From Hydractinia symbiolongicarpus (taxonomy: Eukaryota; Cnidaria; Hydrozoa; Anthoathecata; Hydractiniidae): a stretch of DNA of 64,000 bases. This document shows positions 1 to 13,863 of the stretch, one piece after another; positions within the stretch are counted from its first letter, which is position 1; every line of letters starts with the position of its first letter. The translations under genes were made by a program, and so were the position numbers. The stretch covers positions 29,173,828-29,237,827 of the forward strand of contig NC_079876.1 in NCBI RefSeq assembly GCF_029227915.1, read 5' to 3'. Under the pieces are notes generated by a model, which did no database searches, was not told where the DNA came from, and worked only from the letters and a program-made list of their open reading frames with translations.

Positions 1-3000
1 TGTACTAATTACTCAAAGAATATTATTTTATGTAAAATATTAACTAGGGAAGAAGCTCTGTCACAGTCGCCATTATGTGTCCTAAATGTGTCCTAAAAAA
101 GAAAGGATAAAAGAACAACAACCTTGATATTAAAAAATGAAAAATTTCCTGTGATTGATGTTGAAATTCATGCAGAGGTTTAGGCAGACCAAAGGGCAAA
201 CGGGCACGCATGTTAAATGAAAGGCTGGAAATTCATGCATCATAATGAAAAAGTCTTGCTATGTGCTATGATAAAAATTCACCTATGTACGTCTATTTTA
301 TTTGATCAATAAAGTGCCTTCTTTTAATGGACAAAGTAAAGGGAAGTTGATAATCACTTTTGTTTTTACACAAAACTAAGTTCTTTCTTCATATTGTAAA
401 ATATTCATAGTCACATTTGATTACTTGACAATAGATGTGTTCGTTTTACTTGCCAAACAACAGGCTGTACCATTGCAGCTTTTGTTTACTGTTTCTTGTA
501 ATATTCCAAAAAATGTTTATAAGTTTAAAAATTCAAATGTGTTGTAACTGCTAAAATTTCCATCCTGGTAAGTTTTTGTTAACTTTAACATTAATCTGTT
601 TATAATGAGAGGTGTGGTCCTAATTAAACACAGGTTAATTATATACTTACGTCAAATTCATTTAAATTATTAGCCTCCTCCACACTGATTTTTTTACATA
701 ACAAATATCTACTGTGTAATATTTGTAATGTTGTTGGTGTGCATAGTACTTTCGTTATGCTTGTGGCTTTCCTCTGAAGATATGTTGCAAGTAATTTTTT
801 TTGTCTATTTTTTTAAATGTGTTGTGAGTCTGAATAAATTTTGGTGTTTTTTTTTACAGATAAGTAACTTCTGGTAAGCAGATTAACTATTGTGGAACCA
901 TTTTCTGGAGTGTTTGCAATAAATTTGAGGAGACTTTTCTTCTGCAAACTGTAGAAAGCTTACTTGCTCTGTCATTGTTTCTTTCTTTATACACAGTCTC
1001 ATTATTAGTCTTGTCATTCTAGCACGTGTGACTACACTTGCACACCTTCACACACGGTTAAAACGAATTGTACATGCTGCTTTCTGGTTTAAGTATATGC
1101 GTTAAAAGCCACATTACATGACTAATTGTAGACTTAAAATCACGGGACACCTTAAAAGCAAATTTGGGTGTGTGATTTCATCATTGACAAGACTGATTAT
1201 GTGTATTTACACTTTCAGCTGCTAGCCTAGTCTAATGAAATTTGTGTCAGCTTCATAGCAATTTTCAAAAGTACATTGTAAGACTAAATTATACAGAAAT
1301 TGCAAGTTATATAGTTACACGTGAATGCACATTTGACTCTTGGGGTTGTGTTGTAGAATAGTTGATTATATAAGTAGTTTAGTATTTGATTTTTTGTTGA
1401 TAATTTTTATGTATGGCTAAAGCATGATGCATTTATTATCTAGTTAATGCAAAGGTTTTAAAACCATTTATAATTAAGACAGAATAATGTATAGTTAAAG
1501 AAGGATGTCTGTAAGGTTGTAAGACATCCAGCTGTTGGAGAAAAAACTCACAAGGCTTTGTAAAGAGTGTGCTGAATCATGGAAAAGTCAGGGAAGTTAA
1601 CATATCTTAACAAAAAAACAAATGAAATTTGTCTTTTTTAAAACTCAGAAAGTAATCAGAAAAAGTTTTTGCATTAAACTAATGAAGCAAATGTTAGCAG
1701 CTTATTTTAGCACAGATCTGAATAAGTGAGTCAGAGGTAGTATTGAGCTTCCATGAAGGTAGTTTAGTTCGAAGAAAATTAAGAAGAGCATCGAGACCAA
1801 TTAGAGCAAGGCCCCTCAGAGGTTAACATGTCATTGGAACTATTGCTAAAAACACAAAAGTACAAGTATCAGCTTGCAAGTTATTAGAGGGAAACTGAAG
1901 ATATTGTATTAATATATATTTTATATTGATATCGGGCAAGTTCAGTTGTCAGCACAGGGTTATAATTTTGTTTCTAACGTTTTTCTTTAGGCAACAGGTG
2001 TTCAAGTTTTGGCATTCCCTATCACCACTACTGCTTGTCATATTGTTTTTGAAATTCCTCAATTCACTTCTCAAGTATTTTTTCTTGTCTGATTTTACTT
2101 TTACACATTAATATCTTATCATACTTATAGATATCTGCCTGTCTGAGAAATTAAGTAATTTACTTATTTTTTTTCATTTATTAACACAGATACTAAAAAC
2201 TACTTTTTACATAATGTTCATTTGTGCGAAAGAAGCACTAAGCCACAAAATTATAAAGAAACCTATTTTTCTTTCATAGCTAATGTAATTTATAAAGAAT
2301 TTTTCAAGGCTCCAATCTTTCTTACTTAATGGTGATTTTGTTTCTAAAAAATCACAGTTGCATGTTTAAGTTTCAAAAGATAGTACTTTTTGTTTGGTTT
2401 CCACAGCAACCTAATGTGGGTAACAATAATTTCTATGGAAACATGTTTTTTACACATTTGTGACAAAGCTAAATATTTTTTCTTTCTTTTGATAGTGTTA
2501 AAGACATATTTTCTTTAATGCATTCATCAATTATACAGGTGTCGTGTTATTGTATACTGTGTGTGACCAGTCTTTGTCTTCCCTTTCTATGTGTACACAA
2601 AGATTAATGTTGAAGCTTTGGTGTTATAAGTCTTTGAGATACATAGGTGAAGCTATAGCACAAAATTTTGTGGCATTTGAAAATATTACAAGCTGATTTG
2701 AAACAATGGTGGTAATGGCTGTGGAACATTGTAAATCTCCTTTTGTGTAAGTTTAAATAAATTTTTAAAATTTCTATTATATATTTTGCTGATAGAGTGT
2801 AATATGGAACTAGTTTTATCTTTTTTAAAAATCTTGAATACCCATGCATTTGAATTACTCTTGGAATTTGAATCATTTAATTTGAGCTTAACAATCGACC
2901 GTACCATTTTTGTAAGCAAAATAAGTGTTCATCCTTACTTTTGGTAGATTATAACGAAAGTATGTTTATATTGATATTTAGAGATGAATCTTTGGGAAAT

Positions 3001-4559
3001 CTATACTTCTATGATATGAATAAAATAAATTTGCTTCCCTTCTCAGTCAATTTTATTTCTTACTTTGTGTGAATTGATTTACTTCACTTCATTTATAAAT
3101 ACTTTTTTGACAAGTTAAAAAAATATTTTCTTGTTAGTATCTCTTATAATGAGGTTATAATTTTAGATTAAATATAAATATTCTAGATTTTGTTATTATG
3201 TAAATCTGTTTAGCAGTTTTTACAGAATGTCCTTAAAATAAGACGCAAAAAAAACTCTGGTACCATGGAAAACTCCTTGAAAGAGAGTGGCTAAGTAAGG
3301 TGCTGAAAAACTAAAACATCTACAATGGTCCATTTTCTAGCTCACTTCACGTCTTTTTTTTTGTATCAGTTGATGTGTGATTTCTACAAAAAATCGTCAT
3401 AAACACGCTAAAAGATTTTATCTAATTTGAATTTATTATCTAAAGCCTTTCGTTGTGACCGTCATTTCAATATGAGAGGGTTGATTACCGATTGTTTGTG
3501 ATTGGTTTGTTAATACATTTTTTCTTATAAGTAACCAGTTTATAAAAAAAAAAAAACTAAATACCTTCTACAGAAATTTTTCTTGTAATGCATGTTTTTT
3601 TTATAAGAAAATGAGCCTTAAAAACCTCAAAATCATAAGAAGATTTTAAGAAGATCTCAAGCCTCAGCGTGTTAAGATTCTATTTTTTTGTATCCTTGTA
3701 TGTCCTCATTTACAGTTGCTAAATCACCAATTTTAAAACACAACAAAATCAAGTTTCTTTTTTTCCAGTCAAATATACCTCCCTCTTTTTTGTCTTCAAT
3801 AACAATAAAAGATGTCTCATATAAAATACATAACTATAACTTCAAATATAATATCGTAGTATTTATAAAGAAAACAAAGAATATAGAGCAATAAAAATTA
3901 AGAAAAATTTAAGAAAATGACAGCCTATATTCAGGCATTAAGAAAAGTGAGGCTTAGATCAAAGAAAGGTTTTCTTATAAAAAACAACGCGTATAACATT
4001 AAAAATGGTATTGCGTAAAATTTTTTTATCTAAGTTGAACATTGTCTTGAAAAGTTAAATTTAAAACATCAACGGAGAACCTTTTTAAGCGAGATTTGTT
4101 TGCTATATTTTGTATATAAAAAAGAGATAAGCACAGGTTTACGAGTCTTTGTCACTGTTAACTATCCAATTGTTATAAAAGAATACAATTTTTGTCTTCG
4201 TTTATATAGGCACTTTAAGAAATAAAATATTGCCATCCTTTAAACATAGCGCAAGTCTAAAGTAATTTGTTTACTTTTATTTTGTTATTTATTCCCATGA
4301 CAACAATAAAAACAGGCTAATCAAGACGGTAATTAAGATATTGGGTCATAAAATTGCATTGTGTTTTTTTATTCTATTGTTGTTGTTTTTTGCTTCGCCT
4401 AGTCCTGTGAAGGTTTACAAGTTAAATGTCAGTTTTGCGTCATTATTTTCGTTGAAATTAAATTGTAACATACATGCTAATTGATGATGCGCTGTTGACG
4501 GTCTTGTTCTTTTTGAAGCAAGTACCATAATTAGTTCACTTACTGGTGTTTGTTACAAA
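1..4559. other. Upstream non-coding region, no gene recognised
   Basis: A+T-rich sequence with many homopolymer runs and short open frames only. I see no chain of coding segments with compatible splice sites on either strand. It may contain 3' UTR of a gene lying left of the window, but nothing proves that. Short frames here (for example around 2604-2919 on the minus strand) are K/N/I/F-rich, as expected by chance in A+T-rich DNA. Confidence 0.5.
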
Positions 4560-4618
4560 ATGGTAGCGAATTGCGTTGTTGATATGAACAAAACATCAAT
4601 GCACGAAGAACAGCAATG
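4560..4618 (+). CDS. Candidate alternative first coding exon of the RFX gene
   Basis: An ATG in a reasonable context (ACAAAATGG) opens a 59-nt frame, MVANCVVDMNKTSMHEEQQ plus two bases, ending at a good GTAAGC donor. The exon ends in phase 2, exactly what RFX exon 2 (start 10040) needs, so splicing would give an in-frame alternative N-terminus. This is inference only. Phase agreement happens by chance one time in three, the peptide has no recognisable motif, and a further acceptor at about 6780 could compete. It may also be an unrelated chance frame. Confidence 0.22.
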
Positions 4619-7427
4619 GTAAGCTGTGTGTTAACTTTTAACATCCATATATCTTTATTATTATTATTCTATATTGTTATATTTTTATGATATGTTTATA
4701 TTTATTTATAGTTTTTTGGCACGCATGCGCTAAAATTCTTATTTCTTAGAAGTTTACAGTGTTAATATTTTAAGTTGGTGTGGCCATCATAGATTTGTGT
4801 CTATAACATAAGTAAACATATTTAAAATACAGTGGAATCTCTCTAGAGCGTATACCATAAAAATATCGTCCGCATGATACAGATTTTGTCAAAAATATAG
4901 TTGAGGCAAAATTTAAACCGAAAAAGAATTTTTCAAGCTTTACTTCACTACTATTGTAAATTAAGAATATGTGTTTGGGCATAAAGCATTATAACAAAAA
5001 AATAACGATTTACAAATTATTCTTTGATGAACGACTGTTTTCTTGGTACTGAAAAAGCTGTCGAATTGACAGAAAAACATATAAAAAAAGGTTTTAATAA
5101 TATAAATAAACAAGTTCTGAAATGTGTGAATTATTGACGATATTTTTTGTCATCATTCTATTTTATAATGTCCGCTTTATGGAGTGCTTTTATAGTGAGA
5201 CGTTTTATTTGATGCAAAAGAATGTCCGTCTTATTGAGCGTCTACTTAATAAAAACATTTTTCAACCAACGGAGCACATCAGTCCGTTTTATGAAGCTGC
5301 AACGGTTTACCTTTTTGCGAGTTTCAGTTTTCGCTTATCTTACGATTTATTTTATAAAAAATCACAGAATTTAAACCCGCAATTTTTTAAATTAAAAATG
5401 ACGAAATTATTTAAAGAATGAATGACTTTCTGTAATAGTATAATTACTATTTTATGTTATTAATTATTATTTTAATTATTTTTTCTACAATATTTCTGAA
5501 ATAAAAATAATAAGTAATAAATTAAAAGATAAGTTTTCAAAACATCGCTAAATTAAAAACTCCAAATGTTAATTTTTTAGAAATTTATTTTGTATTTTGA
5601 CTTATCAACCTAAAATATTCTTGTACAACAGTTTTATTAGCCTTTTAACCACTTACCCTTTTGTTGTCTTTTAATTACTTAACAACTTCCATCTATCATT
5701 CAGTGTTCTTTTTTTGACCTAGTGAGGATATAGGAACACAAGAATTAAAAAACCTTGGAAGTAGATGTTTTGCTTTTGAAAGCAATTGAGATTCTGAAGT
5801 CTAGAATTATATAAGTGAAGTGAGATAAGACAAAAGTTATAAAAATGCAAAGCTTTACAACAAATCATCAGCTTGCTGTTGCTCAAACATTTCATGTTGA
5901 AATATTTTTTCAGCGTCTGATCACCACGTCACTGATAATTATCTACACTATTTCGAAATTTCTTTCTTTTTTAAATGAAGCAAGACAGTGGTTGCCTTAT
6001 CGACAACAATATCGTAAAAATCCTTTTCAGACTTAATCTTATCAAAAGTTTTTGTTTCTTTTTATATCTCTTCTTGTTCTTCATCATTTTCATTTCGTAA
6101 TTATAAGATTTTATGTTGATAATCAAACCACGTGGTTGGCTGTTTCGAAGCTTTTCTTGTTTACGACACAGTTGGTGGTATGTTTGATTCTATTGTAACG
6201 TGGACTTTAATAATGTTTCTATGAGAACATGATCGATATTACTTTATAATTAGAAGTCAATTACATGCTATGATATTCAAATTACACTTCCTTGCAAGGG
6301 GGTTCAAAATTAATGATTTAAACCCGGCTAGCAAACTTATGCAGGTTTTCATCGGCGTCATCAAGTTATTGAAGTCTATTAATCTTCTATGCAGAGAACT
6401 ATTGAAAATTTCTTTTTGATATACAGTCTGCACAAATTACGCTTTTTTCACAGTATGCCTCTTCGTTAACGATTTAGTCTCGTTGGTTGCCAATGGTTGC
6501 TATAGCAACCTTTATAAAACTTTTTTTTTACGTAACTTTGTTTTGCCAACGATTTATTGGGAATTAATATAGATGATAAAAATGGAGGCTTGTAAAAATT
6601 AAGTAAATTCATGTGTTGAGGTAAAAATGTTATCACCCTTAATTAAGCAAATATAGGCAGACTTATTTTTGGTTTGTTTATTAAGCTTTGTGTTTTACAA
6701 TTATATATTGTTTATATGAATCTTTGATATTGTTATTTTTATATAAATATAATTTTTTTTTATTTTTCTTTACTTTGTTTCAGGGAATGGAAAAAAAGTT
6801 GTTTGTGCTCGTTTAACGTAGTGATGTAATTAAAAGTAATTCAGTGTTCATTAAATTCTAATGAATGGTTAGTTAGCCACAGCATGAAATAAATATAACC
6901 TTTTCAATAGCTTATAATAAGCAGCGATTAACATAATTTTGTTTTTCAAATTGATTAAGTAATGTCCTATAGCTTGTACAAATTGTTCATTTATCGCTTG
7001 TTCTATTTGAGTGCATTGTTTTGTAATGCGCATCAAGACGGGGTTCGTTTTCTAACATTTCACAGTCTAAACAAAGGATTGAAGAATATGTTTCATTCTG
7101 CGCAATTATATTTACATGTTTATTTAAATTGCGTTTACAGGGCGTTTGTCGTATTCTCGTTGTAATTAAGATGACCATGTAATTGCTATTATTTTAATAG
7201 TCTTTTGTTATTTTGGTTTGATTTCGTACCCCCGGTTTTTGCGTTCGATGTTAAAGCACTGATACGCCTGTTGATCAGTTACCAGGTTATTTTCTCAGTT
7301 TCTAAGCGAGTTTTGTCAGGTAACGACATTAGTTATCATTAGTTGCTCGGAGTGAAGGCTGGGTGAAATAACTACTTCTAAGCAACGGAAATTTGCGTAG
7401 AACGAGTAGACGAGGTATCGTGTCCAC
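4619..7427. other. Non-coding stretch upstream of RFX, probable promoter and 5' UTR
   Basis: No supported gene. About 4830-5240 contains words such as 'CAGTGGAATCTCTCTAGAGCG' shortened by divergence, reminiscent of pogo/Tigger-type ends, but I could not pair two termini. 7210-7427, just before the RFX ATG, is locally richer in G+C than its surroundings and is the likeliest 5' UTR and core promoter. No TATA box or other element is clear enough to name. Confidence 0.4.
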
Positions 7428-10400
7428 ATGGCATCTTCAACTTCTCCATTCGGTGGCGGTCGTACACGCAGTGTTTCGCACGAACACGAGGATAGGAATA
7501 ATAATATCGAGTATAGTAAACTTTCAAATCTTGAGTACAGCAAGAATTTGCAGAACAGCGACTCGTACAAGCCTGGTTTGAGTCAATATCGCAGCAGTAG
7601 CGACAGTGAGTTTCGTGGAGCTGGCGGTGATTATCGTGTAAATCCCATCGGCTATCGCACCAATTCTGCAGATTTTAATCGCAACTCTGGGGAATATCGA
7701 AACGATTTTCGTTTGGCCAGTGAAGCTAACGAAGATTATCGATCTTCATATAGAGACCTACCCGCCAGTGAATATAAAAATGATTTTCGAAGCGCTAACA
7801 CTAGTGGCGAGAATAATAGTAATGAAAGAACCAACAGTGGCGAATATTCTCCAGGGGGAAGGCTATCCATAGCGCCTGGAAGTGGTGGGAGTAGTGGTAG
7901 CGGCGGCGGAAGCGGTGGCGGTGGTGGAGGATACCCACCACATTTTTGGAATTATTTAGGCAGCTTTCCTGGTAGGCGGTAAGTTAGTTCAGTATATCTA
8001 AAACAAATATTTCTACAAAAAAGACGTTTGAATAAAAAGATGAAAATATTTTTAACTTGTAACCTTAACAGCGCTTGTGATTTGCATTCTGATTTCAAGA
8101 TGTTTTTAATTCAACATTTCACTTGATGTGTAACTCAATACACAAATCTAACAATTTTCTATTCAAATCACACTTAAAATTTAACACCAACTGAATGGTT
8201 ATTCAGAGCGAGTGAATTAAATATGGCTTCTCATAAACAACTCTGTTAGCCAAAACTTAGCTAATATGCACAGATGACTCTGCATCGAAATAACCTAGGG
8301 TGGAAGCGCTTTTACACTATCTACGTGTCTTGCGAAATGTACTTCTTACAAACAGATCCACTCTCATACACGTCGCATGCGTTTATTAAGATTTTTTATC
8401 CACAAATTTCCTAGGTCATCAACTCAACGTACGTTGTATAAGCAGTTTAATATGCAGCTTCCCGTCATATCTTCTTTTGTTTTATTAATACCGAAATAAG
8501 TATGCTTTGATTAGTCGTCCTGGAAACAGACGTGCTTTTTTTTTCTGCTTGTCGATTAGTTGCTACACAATGTTGAGCGGGAACCACAACAATGCAATTA
8601 AGCCATCTTCTTTTTGTTTGCAAGAATTTTATTGTTTTGTTAGGTAGCATCTCGGTTTGTTTACTTGCTTGTTTTATTCAAATTTGTTACTAATTATTAA
8701 GGTGTGACATCGGATGCGTACATTTCCGACTAAACTGATGATTATTGTAGCTATGTCTTGGTGTGGTTGTGTTAGGTTGCGCTGAGATTATGTAGCGTTT
8801 TCAATTTCGATTGATGTGCCTTGGGTTTTGTTAAAACTTTATAAAAATATCGGTGAAAGAACTGTTTGAAATTTCTTAACCAATTTTAAAGTAATATTCC
8901 AACGTATCAATTTTTTGAACAATGTTATATGTCATTTAGCCTCGTCATCAGAAGGAGATTTGTTTCAACGTTAAATTAGTTAAAATTAAAATTAAGTATC
9001 TAGCACTAATTTTATCACTAAGTTTAAAAAACAATGATATTTGAAAAATTTTATTTCCATTTCCATTCCATGTAAATGAGTCTTCTGGCTTGAAGTTATA
9101 TTTATTTGTTAACAAAAGTACTTGTACGGAGTAAATTTACCTAGCGTCATAAGTTACTTTCTACAATGTTACAGTTAGTTGCTAGGATACTACCGTGACA
9201 ACATCAAGTTGTAAATATATGCCCAGCATGTGATTTGTTTATGTCGATAAAATGTTTTTATCTTGAATTAAAAACTAATTACTTAGCTAGGTCATCTATT
9301 TGTTATGTCCCTTTTTTGCATTTTTCATGTCCTTTTAGATTTTTCATTTCTTTATTATTATAAGGTGTCAAATGTAATTTTTCGTATGTAAGAGACTGGT
9401 TTTTGTATTTCTTGTTAATAAACGCTGGTGACTCACTAAACTCAGTCAGAATGCAATAAATATAATTCAGATATTGATTTTCAACCGCAACTAAAATGGT
9501 GAGTGGTAGGTGGCAAATTCATTCCACTTCAATTCCGTAGAAGCATATTCAGATATTAATATTTTATTTCAATTTTTTTTTTAAAAACAAGCCATTGAAA
9601 CTTTGTGAATGTAAAAATTATCTCTCGTTTCTTTCGACAATGTATCAACGACGGCACACGCTTGATAAATATTCAAGCCGTCCATTTTCGCCTCCTACTT
9701 TAAATTATGCGATGGAATTAAACCTTCATACGAATACTCATGACGACTATTACGAGCACGAAGTTGATACTATAGTTGTGCTCTCGCCGAAGGATGGAAA
9801 AAGAGTCAGGTTAGCTGCACGTGAAAATCACATGACAATAATTCATGGATTTTAAATCGCATTGATATTCAGTTGTTGTTTTTATTATATAATAGTTTTT
9901 AGACTTTTTTTAAACTAGCTGTACTTGAAATAACTTTTATTTTACAGCATCTATTACTGGTTTTTATGACATAATTTCATATTGTTAGTCTGTTTTAAAT
10001 TTAAATTACTAAATTGTTAGTCTTTCTTTTTCTTTACAGGGTTAGCAGTTTTCCATATGGCAGCAACAACGATTCAGCCATGTATTCTCAAACTTCGAAC
10101 ATGCCCAGTTATATGGACGGCTCTCATGGGAGTCATCCCTCACAAAACCAAATGTATCAGACCTATCCAAGTCAAGCCAGCCATCCTGGATCGATGGGTG
10201 TGGGCGTCAGTGCACAGGCTATTGGTGTAGCACAACAAGCACAATACTTGCAGCCTGGACAAGCAGCAAGTCAAAGAGTGCCTATTTCACACACTACTAG
10301 AGCCTCGCCTGTTACTGTGAGTTGGATTTATATTGTATCATTTTACTTCCAATAAAAATTATATGTTATAGTTCAGCTATTATTATAAGAAAATGGAAAA

Positions 10401-13127
10401 AGTTTTTTTATTGATTCTCTTGTAGGTGCATTGGTTGTTAGAAAATTATGAGACAGCAGACGGTGTTAGTTTACCTCGTAGTACGTTATACCATCACTAT
10501 CTAAGACACAGCGCTGAGAATAAAATCGACGCAGTTAATGCTGCCAGCTTTGGAAAACTCATCAGATCAGTATTTTTAGGCTTGAAAACAAGAAGGTTGG
10601 GAACTAGGTATGTCTGTTTACCTAATCGTGTTTGTTACTGAGTGCTTAAAAAGTTAAAAAAAACATTTTTTTGCGTAGATAATGTAATAATCACTTTGTA
10701 TGTTTTATATAAAATTATATAAAAATACATGAAAAATATATTTAAAAAGATATGGTTAATGCACTGTTATCTAAAGAAAATTGAAAGAAATTTAAAAAAA
10801 ACGTTTTGTATGTGTTGAACGAAAGAAATTTCCGCGATGAAAGATTAACTACAATATAAACTTATCTTTCTAATCTTTTTTTTAGGGGAAATTCAAAGTA
10901 CCATTACTATGGAATACGAGTAAAGCCAAACTCAGTATTGGCTCGATTAACTGACGACACACAAGTCGCGTTAAGAGCAACACCATCTACGGCAAAAAGG
11001 TAAGATTTATGTAAAACTTGCCCAGTAATTTTTTTTTTATCAGAAAAATGTTATAAGAAACCAGCCTTTAAAACGTTTATGATTGCACATATAAGACTTT
11101 TGCAGCGAAAGCAAAATAAAAGGTAAGTTTAAATGGTGGTATGCGCAAACAAATAAAAGTCATCCACCGGGTTGTTTATATCCTATCAATCTAAAGCTCA
11201 ATTGACGTATTTTTTCTTTAGAACAATCAGTTCGACTAGTTATGACGATGAAAGAGGTCGCCTCGATCATCCGAGCAGTTCTGAAGAAGGCGGCTCTAAC
11301 GCGGCTCATCAACAATACTTAGGGGACGCCAGTGAAGGTTTACCTGGTGGAATTACCATTGAATTACTTCAACCTCTTCCAGAGGGACTAACCAAACAAA
11401 GTGTCATGGAATTTGGGAGTTACTATAGAGCTCATTCTGAGGTAAGAATGATAACATTCTGTTGGTAAAACGACATCTGCAGAAAAAGAATTTAAAGAAA
11501 AAAATTTAAGGTGCATTACAAAATTAAGGTGCATTATGTATAGTTTAAATTTGTTTTTTAGTCTTTACTGGAAGTTATTTCTGGATTGCAATTCGAACTT
11601 GTAGAGTCTTTATGGCAAGCATTTTATAAAAGTCCGGCAGCGATCAACAAGATGGACAATGGGACTTTAGAGCCGAATGATTACAATGTCAGCAAGAACG
11701 ATTTAGTCGTCCTCTGCAAGTATAAACCCGTACAGGTGTTCATCAAAGAAACAGATTACGCGCTTTATCAAAAATTAGTTAATATATTAGTTCCCGATGT
11801 TTTACGAGCTGTACCGAGTTCACTGACTCAAACTATTAGGAATTTTGCCAAAAGTTTGGAAAATATGTTAATTGGAAGCATGTCTGAAATGCCGAAAGAA
11901 ATTGTGAATGTTAAGGTAAGCAATGAGGACACTAATTTTCTAGTTATTAGGTACTAGGAAATTTAACACATAAAGCTTGTCTGGGTATTCATGGGGAATT
12001 CTTGTTTTAAATTTGCGTTTATTCATGGGGAATTCTTGTTTTAAATTGTGCGTTTTGGTCATGTAAGAAAATGAGGGTAAAACATTAATAAAAAAATCAG
12101 GGGAAAATGGATTTTTTTTCTGAATAACGGTGGCAACCCTGGGAGCTGAACTCTAACATAATGTTTAATAAATACAAATGCATATTAAATAACAAGTAAT
12201 TAAGTTCCATTCCTCTCAACCAAATATGTACGTTTTTGTAAACACAAAGTTTCAGTTTTCGTAAATATTTTTTCTTTCATTCAGGTTGCAGCAGTTAGTG
12301 CTTTTTCTCAAACATTACGTCGCTACACGTCGTTAAACCATCTTGCTCAAGCAGCACGAGCTGTCCTACAGAATCCACAACAAATTAACCAGATGTGGAA
12401 CGATCTCAATAAAGTAGATTTCAACAATGTGCAGGAACAGTCCTCGTGGGTGTGTCAGTGTGACGAGTCACTCATTACAAAGTTAGAACAGGACTTTAAA
12501 ACGACATTGGCGCAACAGGTGAGTGCAAAAAATTAATAAAAAGCAAATGAAATATGGAGATAATAACGAATGCATTAAAGGTTAACAATCAACTTCTTTT
12601 TTTTTTTTCAGCAATCGCTAGAGCAATGGGCACAATGGTTGGAATCTGTGGTTGGTGCTGTTTTGGAGTCGCACGAAGGACGCGACTCGTATCCTAAAGC
12701 AGCGCGACATTTCCTACTGAATTGGTCTTTTTATTCATCTATGATTATTCGTGATTTAACATTGCGCAGTGCAGCTAGTTTTGGCTCCTTCCATCTCATT
12801 CGACTTCTGTACGACGAATATATGTTTTATTTAATCGAGCATAAAGTTGCCAAACACACTGGAAAATCCCCTATGTCAGTTATGGCCGAGTGTGTTGGTT
12901 TAAGTTCGTTATCGCAAGGTAACTTCAATGGTAATGCAGGAATGGAGGAAGAAGACGATTTGGATGATAGTTCTAACGATGGATCTGCCCTTACTCCAAC
13001 TGCAATCAACGCTGACGCAGCAATTCAATCCCGACCTGGGAATCAGCCAGAGCCGTTGATGTCACAGACAGCAGTAAATTATGACGAGCCAATAGCAAAA
13101 AGAATGAAACAAGATTATTCGACATAA
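7428..13127 (+). CDS. RFX: RFX1/2/3-family winged-helix transcription factor, 8 coding exons
   Basis: Exons 7428-7978, 10040-10316, 10426-10607, 10886-10999, 11222-11441, 11562-11915, 12285-12518 and 12612-13127 join in one frame (2448 nt, about 815 aa). The RFX DNA-binding domain spans about residues 277-352 across exons 3-4. It starts [19 protein letters not shown], continues through [19 protein letters not shown] and [19 protein letters not shown], and is almost identical to vertebrate RFX1-3. Exons 5-8 carry the B, C and dimerisation regions, with [19 protein letters not shown] and [19 protein letters not shown] near the end. The protein acts in the nucleus on X-box promoters; RFX1-3 are known regulators of ciliary genes. 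The N-terminus is unusual: Tyr/Arg repeats, then a Gly/Ser run (about residues 145-170), instead of the Gln-rich region of vertebrate members. The C-terminus is acidic and low-complexity. The ATG in context CACATGG opens the longest frame. Which of RFX1, 2 or 3 is closest cannot be decided. Confidence 0.95.
9640..9809 (+). CDS. Candidate alternative first exon inside RFX intron 1
   Basis: An open frame in RFX intron 1 starts at ATG 9640 ([19 protein letters not shown]...) and reads as protein-like, non-repetitive sequence with an acidic HDDYYEHE patch and then [12 protein letters not shown]. It reaches a CAG|GTTAGC donor after 9809, leaving phase 2, which matches RFX exon 2 at 10040 and would yield ...[12 protein letters not shown]. 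The frame stays open without an ATG for 45 nt upstream, so it could instead be an internal exon. I do not recognise the peptide. The donor departs from consensus at +3, so confidence is limited. Confidence 0.33.
11976..12056. repeat. Short direct duplication in RFX intron 6
   Basis: A word of about 33 bp containing ATTCATGGGGAATTCTTG followed by TTTTAAATT occurs twice in immediate succession. It is intronic and has no evident function. It is followed by a 'GGTGGCAACCCTGGGA' end resembling hAT-type termini, with no partner found. Confidence 0.6.
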
Positions 13128-13863
13128 CATATTTAAATGTATTAATAATGTACTATGACATTACAACAACTGGACCGAATCGGGACGGTAAACTTGACGT
13201 AGATTCGTTCGATATGCAGAGATATATTTTAACGAAATGACGACTATTTGACCAAGACGCAAACGTAACCCAAAAAGATGTTTTTATGTCGCATTATGCA
13301 TGTACACACAGTGTATATATTCACAGAGGTTTTTTCTGTATGTTTTAAAGTTGAACGAAGGAGATAAACAGTTATCGTCAAAATGGACTTAACGTTGCAT
13401 GAAGTTTAATGCAATGGTTCTCTTTCGTTTTTAATTTGTACATAGCCGTAAATATATTTTCGAAAGTAGAGTAATTTGGTGCTTAATATGTAAAAATCTA
13501 TGTAATACTTTTTTATAATTATTGTAGACAGAAGAAAAATGCGACAAAAGTACACCAGCAACATTTTTTTTAAATATCATATTTTTTGGTTCAGTGTGCG
13601 GTTGGTACAGTCAAGAAGTTAACACTAACTAAAATCAGAAGTTGAAACTAAAGTAAATTCGTTTTACACAGACACCGCACAGAACCTTTCCCTCCCTTTC
13701 TTTTTTCCTTTCTCCGACTTCCCCCTTTCTCTCAATCTTTTAAATCTCACGTAAAATCAACCCTTTACAAGTTTCATTTTAAATTGAAAGGGATTCTACC
13801 ATTGGGAAATACCCTGGATTTTGTTTTTGAATGATTACGTGTTTTTATGTTACAATCATGACT

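Noticed and set aside
1926-3894. Several open frames of 60-90 codons on both strands
   Set aside because: Composition follows the A+T-rich background (K, N, I, F, L), starts are arbitrary, and no splice-compatible partner frames or motifs were found.
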